Shown here: positions 8,757 through 18,356 of the stretch, one piece after another
Layout of the letters: every line of letters begins with the position of its first letter
Position numbering within the stretch: position 1 is the stretch's first letter
Assembly (NCBI RefSeq): GCF_003129565.1
Contig: NZ_QETF01000004.1
Location: 124,001-188,000 of the forward strand
Direction: 5' to 3'
Origin: Salibaculum griseiflavum
GTDB taxonomy: Bacteria; Pseudomonadota; Alphaproteobacteria; Rhodobacterales; Rhodobacteraceae
Length of the DNA: 64,000 nt
Notes under the pieces: generated by a model
Databases searched by the model: none
Seen by the model: the letters and a program-made list of their open reading frames with translations, nothing else
Told to the model about the DNA's origin: nothing
Translations under genes and position numbers: made by a program

Positions 8757-9864
8757 TGAGCCGGAAGATGCCCGTCGCCCCGGCGAACCCGGACCGCCGC
8801 GTCAGGCTGGACGTTGTCAGTGCCCCGGAATCGCCGGTGGCCACGAGCGAGCCGACGGCGGCGATCCCGTCATAGGCGATCGACGCCAGAGGGTGCGGCG
8901 GCGCGCCGTAGATCGCTGCATACCGCGCAGAGAACTGTTCGGCCAAAGAGGTGTCGGGTCGCGCGTAATAGCCGTTCTGAAGTCCCGGCAGGGTCAGTGC
9001 CTGGCCAGTTGCCTCCCAGTTGGTGAGGCCGACGAAGGGCGTCTGGGCAGGATCCAACCCCTGGTCGACCATCGACGTCGCCAGAAGCGCCAAGCCTCCA
9101 TTGATCGTGTCGGTGACGAAAACCGCCTGCGCGCCGGAATTGCGCACGGCGCTTGTGATCTGCGGCGCCGCACTGAAGATGCCTTGCTGCGAGAAGGGAT
9201 AGACCTGGATCGAGGTCACGGTCGCACCGCTGCCGCGGACCGTGCTGGCGATGGCATCACGACCGACGCTGCCCGCCAGATCGTCCTGATGCACGATGGC
9301 ATAGCGCGAAATCCCCTGGCCCATCGTATAGCGGACAAGGCGCTCTGCGATGTTTTCGAAGGTTCTGCCAAGGACGAAGGTGTTGGACCCGGTCGTGTTG
9401 GTCACCACCGGATTGTTGGAAAAGGCCAGGACGTTCACATTCGACCCGGCCACTGCATTGCCGGCGGAAATCGCGCTCTGGGCGTCAAGTGGGCCGAGGA
9501 TGATCTTGGCGCCCTCGTTAACCGCGCGGGATGCCACAGCAGCGGCCGTCGCCGGATCGCGGTTCGTGGTATAGACACGCAGGTCGATCTGAGCCCCGTC
9601 GAGTTCGGAAATGGCCATGCGCGCGGCGTTTTCGATATTCGAAGAGATCAGAGACATCTCGGAGTTGACGCCGCCGGGCACCAGCAGGGCCACCTGCACG
9701 GGCGCGGCGGGGTCGATCCGTTGGCCGCTGGGGCCGGTGGTGTTCATGGCCGGCATGTCGCAGGCGGCGAGCCAGACCAGTGAGAGCACTGCAAACAGCC
9801 GGGCAGCGAAGCGGCGTGGAATATCGACATGGCGCATGGTACGGGCAAACATGAACAGTCTCAC
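8650..9864 (-). CDS. LppC/LpoA-like lipoprotein (penicillin-binding protein activator family)
   Basis: The 404-residue product has an N-terminal signal with lipobox WLAAC (Cys35), a proline/threonine linker, then a periplasmic-binding-protein fold (VQVALLVPGGVN..., GAKIILGPLDAQSAISAGNA, a family-typical region). LpoA of E. coli activates the penicillin-binding protein PBP1a from the outer membrane. This protein lacks the extra N-terminal helical domain of LpoA, so the precise partner is open. It is divergent from rsmI and yraN, the same neighbourhood found in many Proteobacteria (yraM-yraL-yraN). Its 3' end overlaps glnD by up to 107 bases. Confidence 0.85.
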   Translation of the reverse strand: MRLFMFARTMRHVDIPRRFAARLFAVLSLVWLAACDMPAMNTTGPSGQRIDPAAPVQVALLVPGGVNSEMSLISSNIENAARMAISELDGAQIDLRVYTTNRDPATAAAVASRAVNEGAKIILGPLDAQSAISAGNAVAGSNVNVLAFSNNPVVTNTTGSNTFVLGRTFENIAERLVRYTMGQGISRYAIVHQDDLAGSVGRDAIASTVRGSGATVTSIQVYPFSQQGIFSAAPQITSAVRNSGAQAVFVTDTINGGLALLATSMVDQGLDPAQTPFVGLTNWEATGQALTLPGLQNGYYARPDTSLAEQFSARYAAIYGAPPHPLASIAYDGIAAVGSLVATGDSGALTTSSLTRRSGFAGATGIFRLNADGTNDRALAVARIQNNQVVVVDPAPRSFGVGGS

Positions 9865-9966
9865 TTCTTTCTCGGGCGCCGCTTTGGCGATCCGTGGTCG
9901 GTACGGGCAGGAACGCCCTCAAGATTCAAGCTTGCATCATAAGGCCCATGTCGGAAGTTTCGAGTC

Positions 9967-10830
9967 ATGAATCACCGTGAAATTCCCCTGGACCCCGGCC
10001 TGTATCTTGTCTCCACCCCCATCGGGAACGCCCGCGACATCACTTTGCGGGCGCTGGATGTGTTGGCGAGCGCCGATCTGATTGCGGCCGAAGACACCCG
10101 CACGGCGCGAAAGCTGATGGAAATTCATGGCCTTGTCACCAAGGGACGGGCAATGCTGGCCTATCACGATCATTCCGGTGCGGCGGCCCGCGACAAGGTG
10201 GTCGGTGCCATCGCCGGCGGGCAGTCGGTTGCCTATGTGTCCGAGGCTGGCACGCCGCTTCTTGCCGATCCGGGGTTCCGGCTGGCACGCGCGGTGCGCG
10301 ACGCGGGGCAGGCCGTCTGGGCGGTGCCGGGGGCCTCGGCCCTTCTGGCGGCGTTGGCGGTTGCCGGCCTGCCCACCGACCAGTTCCATTTCGCGGGATT
10401 CCTGCCCAATGCGGAAACCGCGCGTCGCGCGGCGCTGTCGGCCTTGCGCGACCAGGCCGGCACCGTTGTGCTCTATGAATCGCCAAAGCGCCTGGCGGCC
10501 CTTGTCGCCGACATCGCGACCACGATGGGGCCGGGGCGCGAGGTGGTGGTATGCCGCGAATTGACGAAGCGCTTCGAAGAACGCCTGTCGGGACCGGCAG
10601 AAGACCTAGCCCGGCGGCTGGCCGAGCACTCGGTCAAGGGCGAATGCGTCGTGCTGATCGCCCCGGGCCGCGAGGAGAAGGCCGATGACGATGCGGTGCG
10701 AGCAGCACTTGTTAACGCGATGGAAACCATGCGGGTGAAGGATGCGGCCACGGCCGTTGCCGGGGCCATGGGCCGCCCCCGGCGCGAGGTTTACCAGATG
10801 GCGCTGGCCCTGAAGGACGAACCTGAATGA
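9967..10830 (+). CDS. rsmI: 16S rRNA (cytidine(1402)-2'-O)-methyltransferase
   Basis: RsmI uses S-adenosylmethionine to 2'-O-methylate C1402 in the ribosomal decoding centre. The 287-residue protein has the tetrapyrrole-methylase fold with GLYLVSTPIGNARDITLRAL (residues 12-31), EDTRTARKL, the loop SEAGTPLLADPG, and AVPGASALLAALAVAGLP. The C-terminal RsmI-specific domain is present (RPRREVYQMAL). Its stop overlaps the start of yraN by four bases, so the two are probably translationally coupled. Confidence 0.96.
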   Translation: MNHREIPLDPGLYLVSTPIGNARDITLRALDVLASADLIAAEDTRTARKLMEIHGLVTKGRAMLAYHDHSGAAARDKVVGAIAGGQSVAYVSEAGTPLLADPGFRLARAVRDAGQAVWAVPGASALLAALAVAGLPTDQFHFAGFLPNAETARRAALSALRDQAGTVVLYESPKRLAALVADIATTMGPGREVVVCRELTKRFEERLSGPAEDLARRLAEHSVKGECVVLIAPGREEKADDDAVRAALVNAMETMRVKDAATAVAGAMGRPRREVYQMALALKDEPE

Positions 10831-11195
10831 AACCTGCGTCACACAAGGGCCTGACGGCCTTTCATGCCGGTCAAGCGGCCGAGCATTGCGTCGCGCGGCA
10901 TTATGAACGCCGTGGTTATATCGCCGAGGCGCGCCGCTGGCGCTCTCAGGCCGGGGAGGTGGACCTGATCGCACGGGACGGGACGCAGACGGTCTTCATC
11001 GAGGTCAAGAAGGCCCGCGACCACCCGGCCGCGGCGGCCAGGATCGCCCCTGTGCAGGCGCGGCGGATCATGGCCGCTGCGCTGGATTACCTGGACGCCA
11101 CCGGGCGCGGAGCGGATTCGGAGATGCGCTTCGATGTCGCGCTGGTCGATGGCACGGGCCGGGTCGAGGTCGTGGAAAACGCTTTCATGACCTGA
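10827..11195 (+). CDS. YraN family (UPF0102) nuclease-like protein
   Basis: The 122-residue product matches UPF0102: G-x-x-AE-x-x-A near the start ([17 protein letters not shown]), the nuclease-like core [20 protein letters not shown] with D, E and K in place, and a final strand RFDVALVDG. Family members fold like Holliday-junction resolvases, but the biological role is unproven. It is coupled to rsmI by an ATGA overlap, the usual pairing in Proteobacteria. Confidence 0.92.
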   Translation: MKPASHKGLTAFHAGQAAEHCVARHYERRGYIAEARRWRSQAGEVDLIARDGTQTVFIEVKKARDHPAAAARIAPVQARRIMAAALDYLDATGRGADSEMRFDVALVDGTGRVEVVENAFMT

Positions 11196-11284
11196 GCGCA
11201 CCGGGCTTGTGCGCCGCGGGCCGTTGCCCAATCGGGGGCGATGGGCCATGTAGGGAGAAACACCAACAAGACCCGGATGCGCCC

Positions 11285-12223
11285 ATGCCCCTTTCCGTCG
11301 CCCTCCAGATGGACCCGATCGGCCCCATCGACATCAAAGCCGACAGCACCTTTCGCATCGGGCTGGAAGCGCAGGCGCGCGGTCACAGCCTGTTCTATTA
11401 CACGCCTGATCGCCTGTCCTACCAAGAGGGCCGCATCATGGCCCGCGGCTGGGATCTGGAATTGCGCGCCGTCGAAGGAGACCATTTCACCCTGGGCGAG
11501 GAGCGCGAGGTGGACCTGTCCGAGATGGACGTGGTCTGGCTGCGCCAGGACCCGCCCTTCGACATGAGCTACATCACCAGCACGCACCTGCTGGAACGCA
11601 TCCACCCCGATACGCTGGTGGTGAATGACCCGTTCTGGGTGCGCAACTACCCCGAAAAGCTGCTGGTTCTCGATTTCCCGGACCTGACGCCGCCCACGGC
11701 GATTGCCCGCGACCTTCAGACACTCAAGGACTTTCGCGCGCGTCACGGCGACATCATCCTGAAGCCGCTTTATGGCAACGGGGGCGCCGGTGTTTTCCGC
11801 CTGCCCGAAAGCGACCGCAACCTCGTCTCGTTGCACGAGCTGTTCGCGGGCATCAACCGCGAGCCGCTGATCGTGCAGAAATTCCTGCCCGCCGTGTCCA
11901 AGGGCGACAAGCGCGTGATCCTCGTGGATGGCGAAGCGGTCGGCGCCATCAACCGCGTTCCGGCCGAGGGCGAGACCCGGTCCAACATGCATGTGGGGGG
12001 CCGTCCCGAAAAGGTCGAGATGACCGACCGCGACCGCGAGATCTGCGCGCGGATCGGGCCGCTTTTGCGCGAAAAGGGTCAGATATTTGTCGGCATCGAC
12101 GTCATCGGCGACTGGCTGACCGAGATCAACGTGACCTCGCCCACTGGCATTCAGGAACTGGAACGGTTCGACGGCATCAACGTCGCGGGATTGATCTGGG
12201 ACGCGATCGAGGCGAAGAAATGA
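11285..12223 (+). CDS. gshB: Glutathione synthetase
   Basis: GshB joins gamma-glutamylcysteine and glycine with ATP, the second step of glutathione synthesis. The 312-residue length is typical. Visible signatures are [19 protein letters not shown] at the N-terminus, [20 protein letters not shown], the ATP-grasp segment [18 protein letters not shown], and [16 protein letters not shown] near the end. The ATG at 11285 is chosen because it begins at the conserved N-terminus. The alpha/beta hydrolase gene overlaps its stop by four bases. Confidence 0.96.
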   Translation: MPLSVALQMDPIGPIDIKADSTFRIGLEAQARGHSLFYYTPDRLSYQEGRIMARGWDLELRAVEGDHFTLGEEREVDLSEMDVVWLRQDPPFDMSYITSTHLLERIHPDTLVVNDPFWVRNYPEKLLVLDFPDLTPPTAIARDLQTLKDFRARHGDIILKPLYGNGGAGVFRLPESDRNLVSLHELFAGINREPLIVQKFLPAVSKGDKRVILVDGEAVGAINRVPAEGETRSNMHVGGRPEKVEMTDRDREICARIGPLLREKGQIFVGIDVIGDWLTEINVTSPTGIQELERFDGINVAGLIWDAIEAKK

Positions 12224-13116
12224 GTCTGCGTGCGCGGCTTCTCAATACCTGGCTGCGCCGCATCGAGCGGCCCGCGCTGGCGCGGATGCCCGCCGACCGA
12301 CCTGAGAAACTGCGCAACCGCTTCGCGATGAACATGCGGTTGATCTACGGGCGGCCGCGCAAGGCGCGTCAGATCTCGGTTGCCGGAATTCCGGCGCTTG
12401 AGGTCGGGCCGCAGAACGACTCCGCGCCCATCCTCTACCTGCATGGCGGAGGCTACGTCTTTGGTGATCCGGCCTCTTACCATGGGATGTGTACCCGCAT
12501 CGGAAGGGCCGCCGGGCGGCGGGTCATCATCCCCGACTACCCCCTGGCCCCCGAACAGCCCTTTCCCGCGGCTCCGGAGGCTGCCATTGCCATCTATCGA
12601 GAGCTTTCTGCCAAGGGCCCTGTGATCCTTGCCGGCGACAGCGCGGGCGGCGGGTTGGCCTTGGTGCTGTTGTCGCTGATCTGTGCAGAGGGCCTGCCGC
12701 AACCCGTCGTCACGATTGCGCTTTCGCCGCTGACCGACCTGAGCTTTTCCGGTGTGTCATTCTCGGGCAATGCACGGGTCGAGGCCGTTTTGCCGCCAGA
12801 GCGCCTGGCCAAAGCGGGTGAAGTCTATCTTGCGGGGGCCGATCCCGCCGATCCGCGCGCCACGCCTCTGAACGCGGATTTCCCTGGGGCCTCGGCAGTT
12901 CACATGTGGGTCGGTGATACCGAGATCCTGCTGGACGACGCGCGCCGGATGGCCGATCACTTGCGACGGCAGGGTGTCGATGTGCATCTGACCGAGGCAC
13001 ACAACCTGCCCCATGTCTGGCCCATCTTCGCGGATTGGCAATTGCCGGAGTCGACGGCCACCGTGGCCGAGATCGCGAACGTCATTCAGACCTCGCTGGA
13101 CAGCGCGAGCCTGTAG
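12220..13116 (+). CDS. Alpha/beta hydrolase, hormone-sensitive-lipase family
   Basis: The 298-residue protein has the oxyanion motif [12 protein letters not shown], the nucleophile elbow [13 protein letters not shown] (Ser in GDSAG), a late acid in [11 protein letters not shown], and a histidine in [10 protein letters not shown]. These form the HSL-type esterase catalytic set. The substrate is unknown; short-chain esters are usual for the family. It is coupled to gshB by ATGA. Its 3' end overlaps the convergent comM gene by 31 bases. Confidence 0.9.
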   Translation: MSLRARLLNTWLRRIERPALARMPADRPEKLRNRFAMNMRLIYGRPRKARQISVAGIPALEVGPQNDSAPILYLHGGGYVFGDPASYHGMCTRIGRAAGRRVIIPDYPLAPEQPFPAAPEAAIAIYRELSAKGPVILAGDSAGGGLALVLLSLICAEGLPQPVVTIALSPLTDLSFSGVSFSGNARVEAVLPPERLAKAGEVYLAGADPADPRATPLNADFPGASAVHMWVGDTEILLDDARRMADHLRRQGVDVHLTEAHNLPHVWPIFADWQLPESTATVAEIANVIQTSLDSASL

Positions 13117-14597
13117 CCCACGGCCTCGGCCACATGCGGGCGGCGCACATCGGCCGACCCGTCAAGGTCGGCGATGGTGCGGGCCACGCGCAGCACCCGG
13201 TGATAGCCCCGTGCCGACAGGCCGAACCGTTCCGCAATTTTCAACAACAGGTCCTTGCCCTCGGTATCGGGCGCGGCGGCCTCTTCCAGTGCGCCGCCTT
13301 CGAGGTCGGCATTGACCCGCGCGGCGTGCCCCTCGAACCGGGCCGACTGCACATCGCGCGCGGCCATGACCCGCCCCGCCACCTGGGCTGAGCTTTCCGA
13401 CGGGTCCGGCAGATCCAGGTCGGCAAAGGCCACCGGCGGCACATCGACCCGCAGGTCGAACCTGTCCATCAATGGCCCGCTGATCCGGCCCAGGTAGTCC
13501 TCGCCGCACTGCGGAACCCGGGCGCAGGCGCGGGCCGGGTCGGACAGGTAGCCGCATTTGCAGGGATTGGCCGCGGCAACCAGCATGAAGCGGCAGGGAT
13601 ACTTGATATGGGCATTGGCGCGGGCGACCATGACCTCGCCGGTCTCGATGGGCTGACGCAGGGTCTCCAGAACGGTGCGCGGGAATTCGGGAAACTCGTC
13701 CATGAACAACACGCCGTTATGGGCGAGGCTGATCTCGCCCGGTTTCGCGCCGCGCCCGCCGCCGACGATCGCGGCCATCGAGGCCGTGTGGTGAGGTTCG
13801 CGGAACGGGCGCTGGCGGGAAATGCCGCCTTCGTCCAGCAGCCCGGCCAGCGAATGGATCATCGAGGTTTCCAGCGCCTCTGTGGCGGTCAGCGGTGGCA
13901 GGATGCCGGGCAGACGGGCGGCCAGCATGGATTTTCCGGACCCCGGCGTGCCGATCATCAGCATGTGGTGGCGCCCGGCAGCGGCGATCTCAAGCGCGCG
14001 CTTGGCGCGCTCTTGGCCCTTCACGTCCGACAGGTCGCGCCCGGTCGGGCCGCTCGTGACCTCGCCGGGTTCGGCGGGCAACAGCGTCGTCTGGCCCGTG
14101 TAGTGCCGCGCGGCTTCACCCAGCGAGGCCGCGCCGATCACCGTCGCCGCATCGACCCAGGCGGCCTCGGCCCCGCAGGCGACCGGGCAGAGCAGGGTGC
14201 GGCTTTCCTCGGCGGCCGCCATGGCCGCAGGAAGCGCTCCGATGACCGGCACAAGTGAGCCGTCCAGCGACAATTCGCCCAAGGCCACGGTTTCGGCCAC
14301 CTTGTCATCGGGCAGAACATCCAGCGCGGCCAGCAGCGCCAGCGCGATGGGAAGGTCGAAATGGCTGCCTTCCTTGGGCAGGTCGGCGGGGGAGAGGTTC
14401 ACGGTGATCCGCTTGGAGGGCAGGGCGATGGACATGGCCGACAGGGCCGAGCGGACCCGGTCGCGCGCCTCGGACACGGCCTTGTCGGGCAGGCCGACGA
14501 TGGAAAAGGCCGGCAGGCCGGGCGACACGGCGCATTGCACCTCGACCATGCGGGCATCGACGCCTTCAAAGGCGACCGTGTAGGCGACTGAGACCAT
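13086..14597 (-). CDS. comM: YifB/ComM family Mg-chelatase-like AAA+ ATPase
   Basis: ComM is a DNA branch-migration helicase that helps integrate incoming DNA during natural transformation. The 503-residue protein carries the N-terminal LonC-like domain (SIVGLPDKAVSEARDRVRSA), Walker A GTPGSGKS, Walker B GVLFMDEFPEF, the zinc-binding pair region NPCKCGYLSDPARACARVP, and the C-terminal Mg-chelatase domain (GLSARGYHRVLRVARTIADL). The start at ATG 14597 (MVSVAYTVAFEG) fits the family. The longer frame to 14636 would run through an inverted repeat that looks regulatory. Confidence 0.95.
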   Translation of the reverse strand: MVSVAYTVAFEGVDARMVEVQCAVSPGLPAFSIVGLPDKAVSEARDRVRSALSAMSIALPSKRITVNLSPADLPKEGSHFDLPIALALLAALDVLPDDKVAETVALGELSLDGSLVPVIGALPAAMAAAEESRTLLCPVACGAEAAWVDAATVIGAASLGEAARHYTGQTTLLPAEPGEVTSGPTGRDLSDVKGQERAKRALEIAAAGRHHMLMIGTPGSGKSMLAARLPGILPPLTATEALETSMIHSLAGLLDEGGISRQRPFREPHHTASMAAIVGGGRGAKPGEISLAHNGVLFMDEFPEFPRTVLETLRQPIETGEVMVARANAHIKYPCRFMLVAAANPCKCGYLSDPARACARVPQCGEDYLGRISGPLMDRFDLRVDVPPVAFADLDLPDPSESSAQVAGRVMAARDVQSARFEGHAARVNADLEGGALEEAAAPDTEGKDLLLKIAERFGLSARGYHRVLRVARTIADLDGSADVRRPHVAEAVGYRLALSSEV

Positions 14598-14627
14598 GAA
14601 CCGACCCCGGACTTGAGTTGGGTCAAC

Positions 14628-14649
14628 GTTAACCATCCCGTTGGTTAAC
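14628..14649. promoter_or_regulatory. Inverted repeat with two CtrA-like half-sites upstream of comM
   Basis: Perfect arms GTTAACCA and TGGTTAAC are separated by six bases, ending 31 bases before the comM start codon on the minus strand. Each arm resembles the TTAACCAT half-site of the response regulator CtrA, though the spacing is not the classical TTAA-N7-TTAA. In Rhodobacter capsulatus, CtrA controls competence-type genes used for gene transfer agent uptake, which makes the assignment plausible but unproven. Confidence 0.5.
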
Positions 14650-14849
14650 GATCGGTGAATGGATCACCGGGAATGGTGTCCAAGCGCCGGTTCGCCAACG
14701 GACAGGTCGGAACCGGCCCACATCGGCCAGCCATGCGAGAACCAGTCGCAAGACAGCTGCATTCGCAAAGGGACGGTTCATCAGCCCCCTCATGCGCGTC
14801 ATGCCGCGCACTGTTCGATGCGAAACCCGGCGGATTTCTGCTGTTTTGG

Positions 14850-14877
14850 TGATCCGGGGCGGCAAGTCCTGCGTAAC
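14850..14877 (+). promoter_or_regulatory. RpoE (ECF sigma)-type promoter of rpoH2
   Basis: TGATCC at 14850-14855, 18 bases, then TAAC at 14874-14877. The Rhodobacter sphaeroides RpoE consensus is TGATCC-N18-TAAG, and its rpoHII gene is a known RpoE target. A start site about 7 bases downstream would leave a leader of roughly 37 bases before the rpoH2 ATG. The rest of the 14598-14920 interval holds only the comM-proximal inverted repeat. Confidence 0.8.
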
Positions 14878-14920
14878 TCTTTCAAGTCTACCCAGAATGA
14901 CCAGACAGGGGGTTTTAGAA

Positions 14921-15799
14921 ATGGCGCTTGATACTGCCAACGACCAAAACTTCACGCGCTCGGCCATGAAAGCCGAGCTGCTTGACGCCGAGACTGAACT
15001 GAAACTGGCTTATGCGTGGCGCGACCAGCGCGACGAGCAAGCCCTGCATCGGCTGATCACTGCCTACATGCGGCTGGCCATTTCCATGGCGTCGAAGTTC
15101 CGGCGCTACGGCGCCCCCATGAACGACCTGATCCAGGAGGCGTCGCTGGGCCTGATGAAGGCCGCAGACAAGTTCGATCCGGACCGTGGCGTGCGATTCT
15201 CGACCTATGCGGTGTGGTGGATCAAGGCCTCGATTCAGGATTACGTCATGCGCAACTGGTCGATGGTGCGCACCGGATCCACCAGCAGCCAGAAATCACT
15301 GTTCTTCAACATGCGCCGCATTCAGGCACGGCTGGAGCGTGAAGCAAGCGCCCGTGGCGAAACCCTGGATGGACAGTCGCTGCGCGAAGCCATCGCCACC
15401 GAGCTCGGGGTTCCCTTGCACGACGTGGAGATGATGGAGGGCCGGCTCTCTGGTTCGGATTTCTCGCTCAACGCCACGCAATCGACCGAGGACGAGGGGC
15501 GCGAATGGATCGACGCGCTGGAAGACGACAGTGACCAGGCCGCCGAAACGGTCGAAGCCAACCACGACAATGATACGTTGCGGCAATGGCTGCTGACCGC
15601 CATGTCGGCCCTGAACGACCGGGAACAGTTCATCGTCCGCGAACGCAAGCTGCGCGACGACCCGCGCACGCTGGAAAGCCTGGGCGACGAGCTCGGCCTG
15701 TCCAAGGAGCGCATCCGGCAACTGGAGGCCGCAGCCTTCGGGAAAATGCGCAAATCGCTTGAAGGCCAGTCCAAGGAAGTGCTCAACTTCCTGGTATGA
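14921..15799 (+). CDS. rpoH2: RNA polymerase sigma factor RpoH, RpoHII type
   Basis: The 292-residue sigma-32-family factor has region 2 (PMNDLIQEASLGLMKAADKF, then RFSTYAVWWIKASIQDYVMR), the RpoH-box-like stretch STSSQKSLFFNMRRIQARLE, and region 4 with the helix-turn-helix LESLGDELGLSKERIRQLE. The N-terminus (ALDTANDQNFTRSAMKAELL) is that of the RpoHII branch, which in Rhodobacter drives the singlet-oxygen and oxidative stress regulon. The start at 14921 follows a GGGGG run about nine bases upstream. chaN overlaps its stop by four bases. Confidence 0.93.
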   Translation: MALDTANDQNFTRSAMKAELLDAETELKLAYAWRDQRDEQALHRLITAYMRLAISMASKFRRYGAPMNDLIQEASLGLMKAADKFDPDRGVRFSTYAVWWIKASIQDYVMRNWSMVRTGSTSSQKSLFFNMRRIQARLEREASARGETLDGQSLREAIATELGVPLHDVEMMEGRLSGSDFSLNATQSTEDEGREWIDALEDDSDQAAETVEANHDNDTLRQWLLTAMSALNDREQFIVRERKLRDDPRTLESLGDELGLSKERIRQLEAAAFGKMRKSLEGQSKEVLNFLV

Positions 15800-16587
15800 G
15801 GCATCTGGTTTTCCTGCTGGCCGCCGTGGCGATGCCCGCGGCGGCCGATCCCGAGATCGAGGCGGTCAAGGCGTCCGGTGCGCAGATCGTCGTTCTGGGC
15901 GAAACCCATGACAACCCACACCATCATGCCCGTCAGGCCGAGATCGTCGCCGCGCTTGACCCGACCGTGCTGGTCTTCGAGTTCCTGACATTCGAGCAGG
16001 CGCAACGGCATGTGCCCGGCGCGCCCGAAGCCGAGTTGAAGGCTGCGCTGGGCTGGGACGAGGCGGCGGGGCTGCCGGACTTCTCGATGTATTACCCGAT
16101 CTTCGCCGCCGCGCCAGATGCCGCAGTATTGGGCGCGCTTGTTCCCCGGGAAAGCGCGCGAATGGCGATGCGGCGCGGCACGCTGGAGGTATTCAGCGGC
16201 TATGGGCCGCGGTTCGACCTGGACCAGCCCTTGCCCGAGGCGGAGCTGTCGCAGCGGCTGGCGCTTCAGGCCGAGGTGCATTGCAATGCGCTGCCAGAAG
16301 ACTTGTTGCCATCTATGGTCGAGGTGCAGCGCTTGCGCGACGCCGAGCTTGCGCGCGCGGCCTTGGCGGGGCTTGACGCCTATGGTGGGCCGGTGGTGGT
16401 GATCACCGGAAATGGCCACGCCCGCAAGGATTGGGGAATGCCCGCAATGATCGCGCTGGCCCGTCCGGACGTGCAGCTGTTCAGTCTCGGGCAGGCCGAG
16501 ACCGGCACGGTGCTAGACGGCGGGTTCGATATGGTCGTCACCACGCCCGCCGTCGAACGCGAGGACCCCTGCGACGCGTTCCGCTGA
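15796..16587 (+). CDS. ChaN-like haem/iron-associated protein (Tiki/ChaN superfamily)
   Basis: The 263-residue product begins with a signal peptide (MRHLVFLLAAVAMPAAA). It then shows the ChaN core VVLGETHDNPHHHARQAEIV, with the family's GExH motif, and ends with VVVITGNGHARKDWGMPAM, a second conserved histidine region. ChaN proteins bind haem and are implicated in haem uptake. No lipobox cysteine is seen, so it is probably periplasmic. The ATGA overlap with rpoH2 puts it under the same stress promoter. Confidence 0.85.
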   Translation: MRHLVFLLAAVAMPAAADPEIEAVKASGAQIVVLGETHDNPHHHARQAEIVAALDPTVLVFEFLTFEQAQRHVPGAPEAELKAALGWDEAAGLPDFSMYYPIFAAAPDAAVLGALVPRESARMAMRRGTLEVFSGYGPRFDLDQPLPEAELSQRLALQAEVHCNALPEDLLPSMVEVQRLRDAELARAALAGLDAYGGPVVVITGNGHARKDWGMPAMIALARPDVQLFSLGQAETGTVLDGGFDMVVTTPAVEREDPCDAFR

Positions 16588-16657
16588 CGCCGGTCCATTG
16601 CCCTGCCGGATGGGGCGCGATACGGTTTGCCGACGCTTCTGACGAAAGGCCCGGCCC

Positions 16658-17851
16658 GTGCTGCAAGGCAAATCCATCCTTCTGATCATCGGCGGAGGAA
16701 TAGCCGCCTTCAAATCGCTGGATCTGATCCGGCGGCTGCGCGAACGGGGTGCCCGCGTGACCCCTGTTCTGACCGGCGCGGGGGCGGAATTCGTCACGCC
16801 GCTTTCGGTCTCGGCGCTGGCCGGGGAAAAGGTGCATCAGGAGCTTTTCGACCTGACCGCCGAGGCCGAGATGGGCCATATCGAGTTGTCCCGCGCGGCC
16901 GACCTCGTGGTCGTGGCCCCGGCCACGGCGGACCTGATGGGCAAGATGGCCGGCGGGCTGGCCAATGACCTGGCCTCGACATTGCTGATGGCCACGGACA
17001 AGCGGGTCCTGATCGCACCGGCCATGAATGTGCGCATGTGGGACCATCCCGCGACTCGGCGCAACGCCGACACTCTGCGCGGCGATGGGATCCTTTTCGT
17101 CGGCCCGAATGACGGGGACATGGCGTGCGGCGAATACGGACCCGGCCGCATGGCCGAGCCGCTCGAAATCGTCGCAGCGATCGGCACCGCGCTGGGCGAC
17201 GGGCCATTGAAGGGACGCCATGTGCTGGTCACGTCCGGGCCGACCCATGAACCCATCGACCCGGTGCGCTATATCGCCAACCGGTCCTCGGGGGCACAGG
17301 GGGCGGCCATCGCCGCTGCCTTGCGCGACCTTGGGGCGCGGGTGACTTTCGTGACTGGGCCGGCCTCGGTGCCCGCGCCGGCGGGGGTCGAGGTGGTGGC
17401 CGTGGAAACCGCCCGGCAAATGTTGGAGGCGGTCGAGGCCGCGGACCCTGCGGATGCGGCGATCTTCGCCGCCGCCGTGGCCGATTGGCATGTGACCGAG
17501 GCCCGCGACCAGAAGATCAAGAAAGATGCCCGCGGCTTGCCGACACTCGGTTTTGCAGAGAACCCGGATATCCTGGCCACGGTCAGCCAGCGCGAAACCG
17601 GCCGGCCCGGCCTTGTGGTCGGTTTCGCGGCCGAGACCGAAAACGTCATCGAACACGCCACCGCCAAGCGGGAGCGCAAGGGCTGCGACTGGATCCTGGC
17701 CAATGATGTCAGCCCGGAAACGGGTATCATGGGCGGCACAGAGAACAAGGTGCACCTTGTCACCGCCGAGGGGGTCGAGGACTGGCCGCGCATGGACAAG
17801 CATGCGGTGGCGGCGCGGTTGGCGGAAAAGATCGCCGAGGCGCTGGGTTGA
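16658..17851 (+). CDS. coaBC: Bifunctional phosphopantothenoylcysteine decarboxylase/synthetase
   Basis: CoaBC couples 4'-phosphopantothenate to cysteine (CoaB) and decarboxylates the product (CoaC) in coenzyme A synthesis. The 397-residue protein has the FMN-binding N-terminus [20 protein letters not shown], the CoaC motif [16 protein letters not shown], and the CoaB half starting [18 protein letters not shown] with SSGAQG, then AAVADWHV and KIKKD. Translation begins at GTG 16658. The upstream pathway genes panC and panB lie elsewhere in this window. Confidence 0.96.
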   Translation: MLQGKSILLIIGGGIAAFKSLDLIRRLRERGARVTPVLTGAGAEFVTPLSVSALAGEKVHQELFDLTAEAEMGHIELSRAADLVVVAPATADLMGKMAGGLANDLASTLLMATDKRVLIAPAMNVRMWDHPATRRNADTLRGDGILFVGPNDGDMACGEYGPGRMAEPLEIVAAIGTALGDGPLKGRHVLVTSGPTHEPIDPVRYIANRSSGAQGAAIAAALRDLGARVTFVTGPASVPAPAGVEVVAVETARQMLEAVEAADPADAAIFAAAVADWHVTEARDQKIKKDARGLPTLGFAENPDILATVSQRETGRPGLVVGFAAETENVIEHATAKRERKGCDWILANDVSPETGIMGGTENKVHLVTAEGVEDWPRMDKHAVAARLAEKIAEALG

Positions 17852-17903
17852 GCGCCCCGGCATCGGGTCTACCTTCCAGAGTGAAAGAGGGAAGAAAACG
17901 GGC

Positions 17904-18356
17904 ATGGTGACCATACGGTTCGAATGGGTCGACGGCGCGGACGAGGCGCTTGGCCTGCCGCATTATGCCAGCGCGGGGGCGGCCGGGGCCGATCTGCGCG
18001 CCAATTTCGAGGATCGCGGACAGGTTGAGCTGGCCCCCGGCACGCGGGCGCTTATCCCGACCGGGCTGCGGCTCGCGATTCCGGCGGGCTACGAGGTGCA
18101 ACTTCGGCCTCGGTCCGGGCTGGCGCTCAAGCACGGGATCACGCTGCCCAACAGCCCCGGCACCATCGACAGCGACTATCGCGGGCCGCTGGGCGTGATC
18201 CTGCAAAACACCGGCGACGCCCCGTTCACCGTGGCCCATGGCGACCGGATCGCCCAGATGGTCGTGGCCCCGGTGGTGCAGGCTGCCTTTGAAACTGGCC
18301 TGCTCGATGACACGGATCGCGGCGCGGGCGGGTTCGGGTCCACGGGGGCGGCATGA
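17904..18356 (+). CDS. dut: dUTP diphosphatase
   Basis: Dut hydrolyses dUTP to dUMP, supplying thymidylate synthesis and keeping uracil out of DNA. All five trimeric-dUTPase motifs are present in the 150-residue protein: [42 protein letters not shown] and the C-terminal [13 protein letters not shown] 17904 starts the family-like N-terminus. It lies 52 bases after coaBC, the usual coaBC-dut arrangement, and overlaps the next gene by four bases. Confidence 0.97.
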   Translation: MVTIRFEWVDGADEALGLPHYASAGAAGADLRANFEDRGQVELAPGTRALIPTGLRLAIPAGYEVQLRPRSGLALKHGITLPNSPGTIDSDYRGPLGVILQNTGDAPFTVAHGDRIAQMVVAPVVQAAFETGLLDDTDRGAGGFGSTGAA

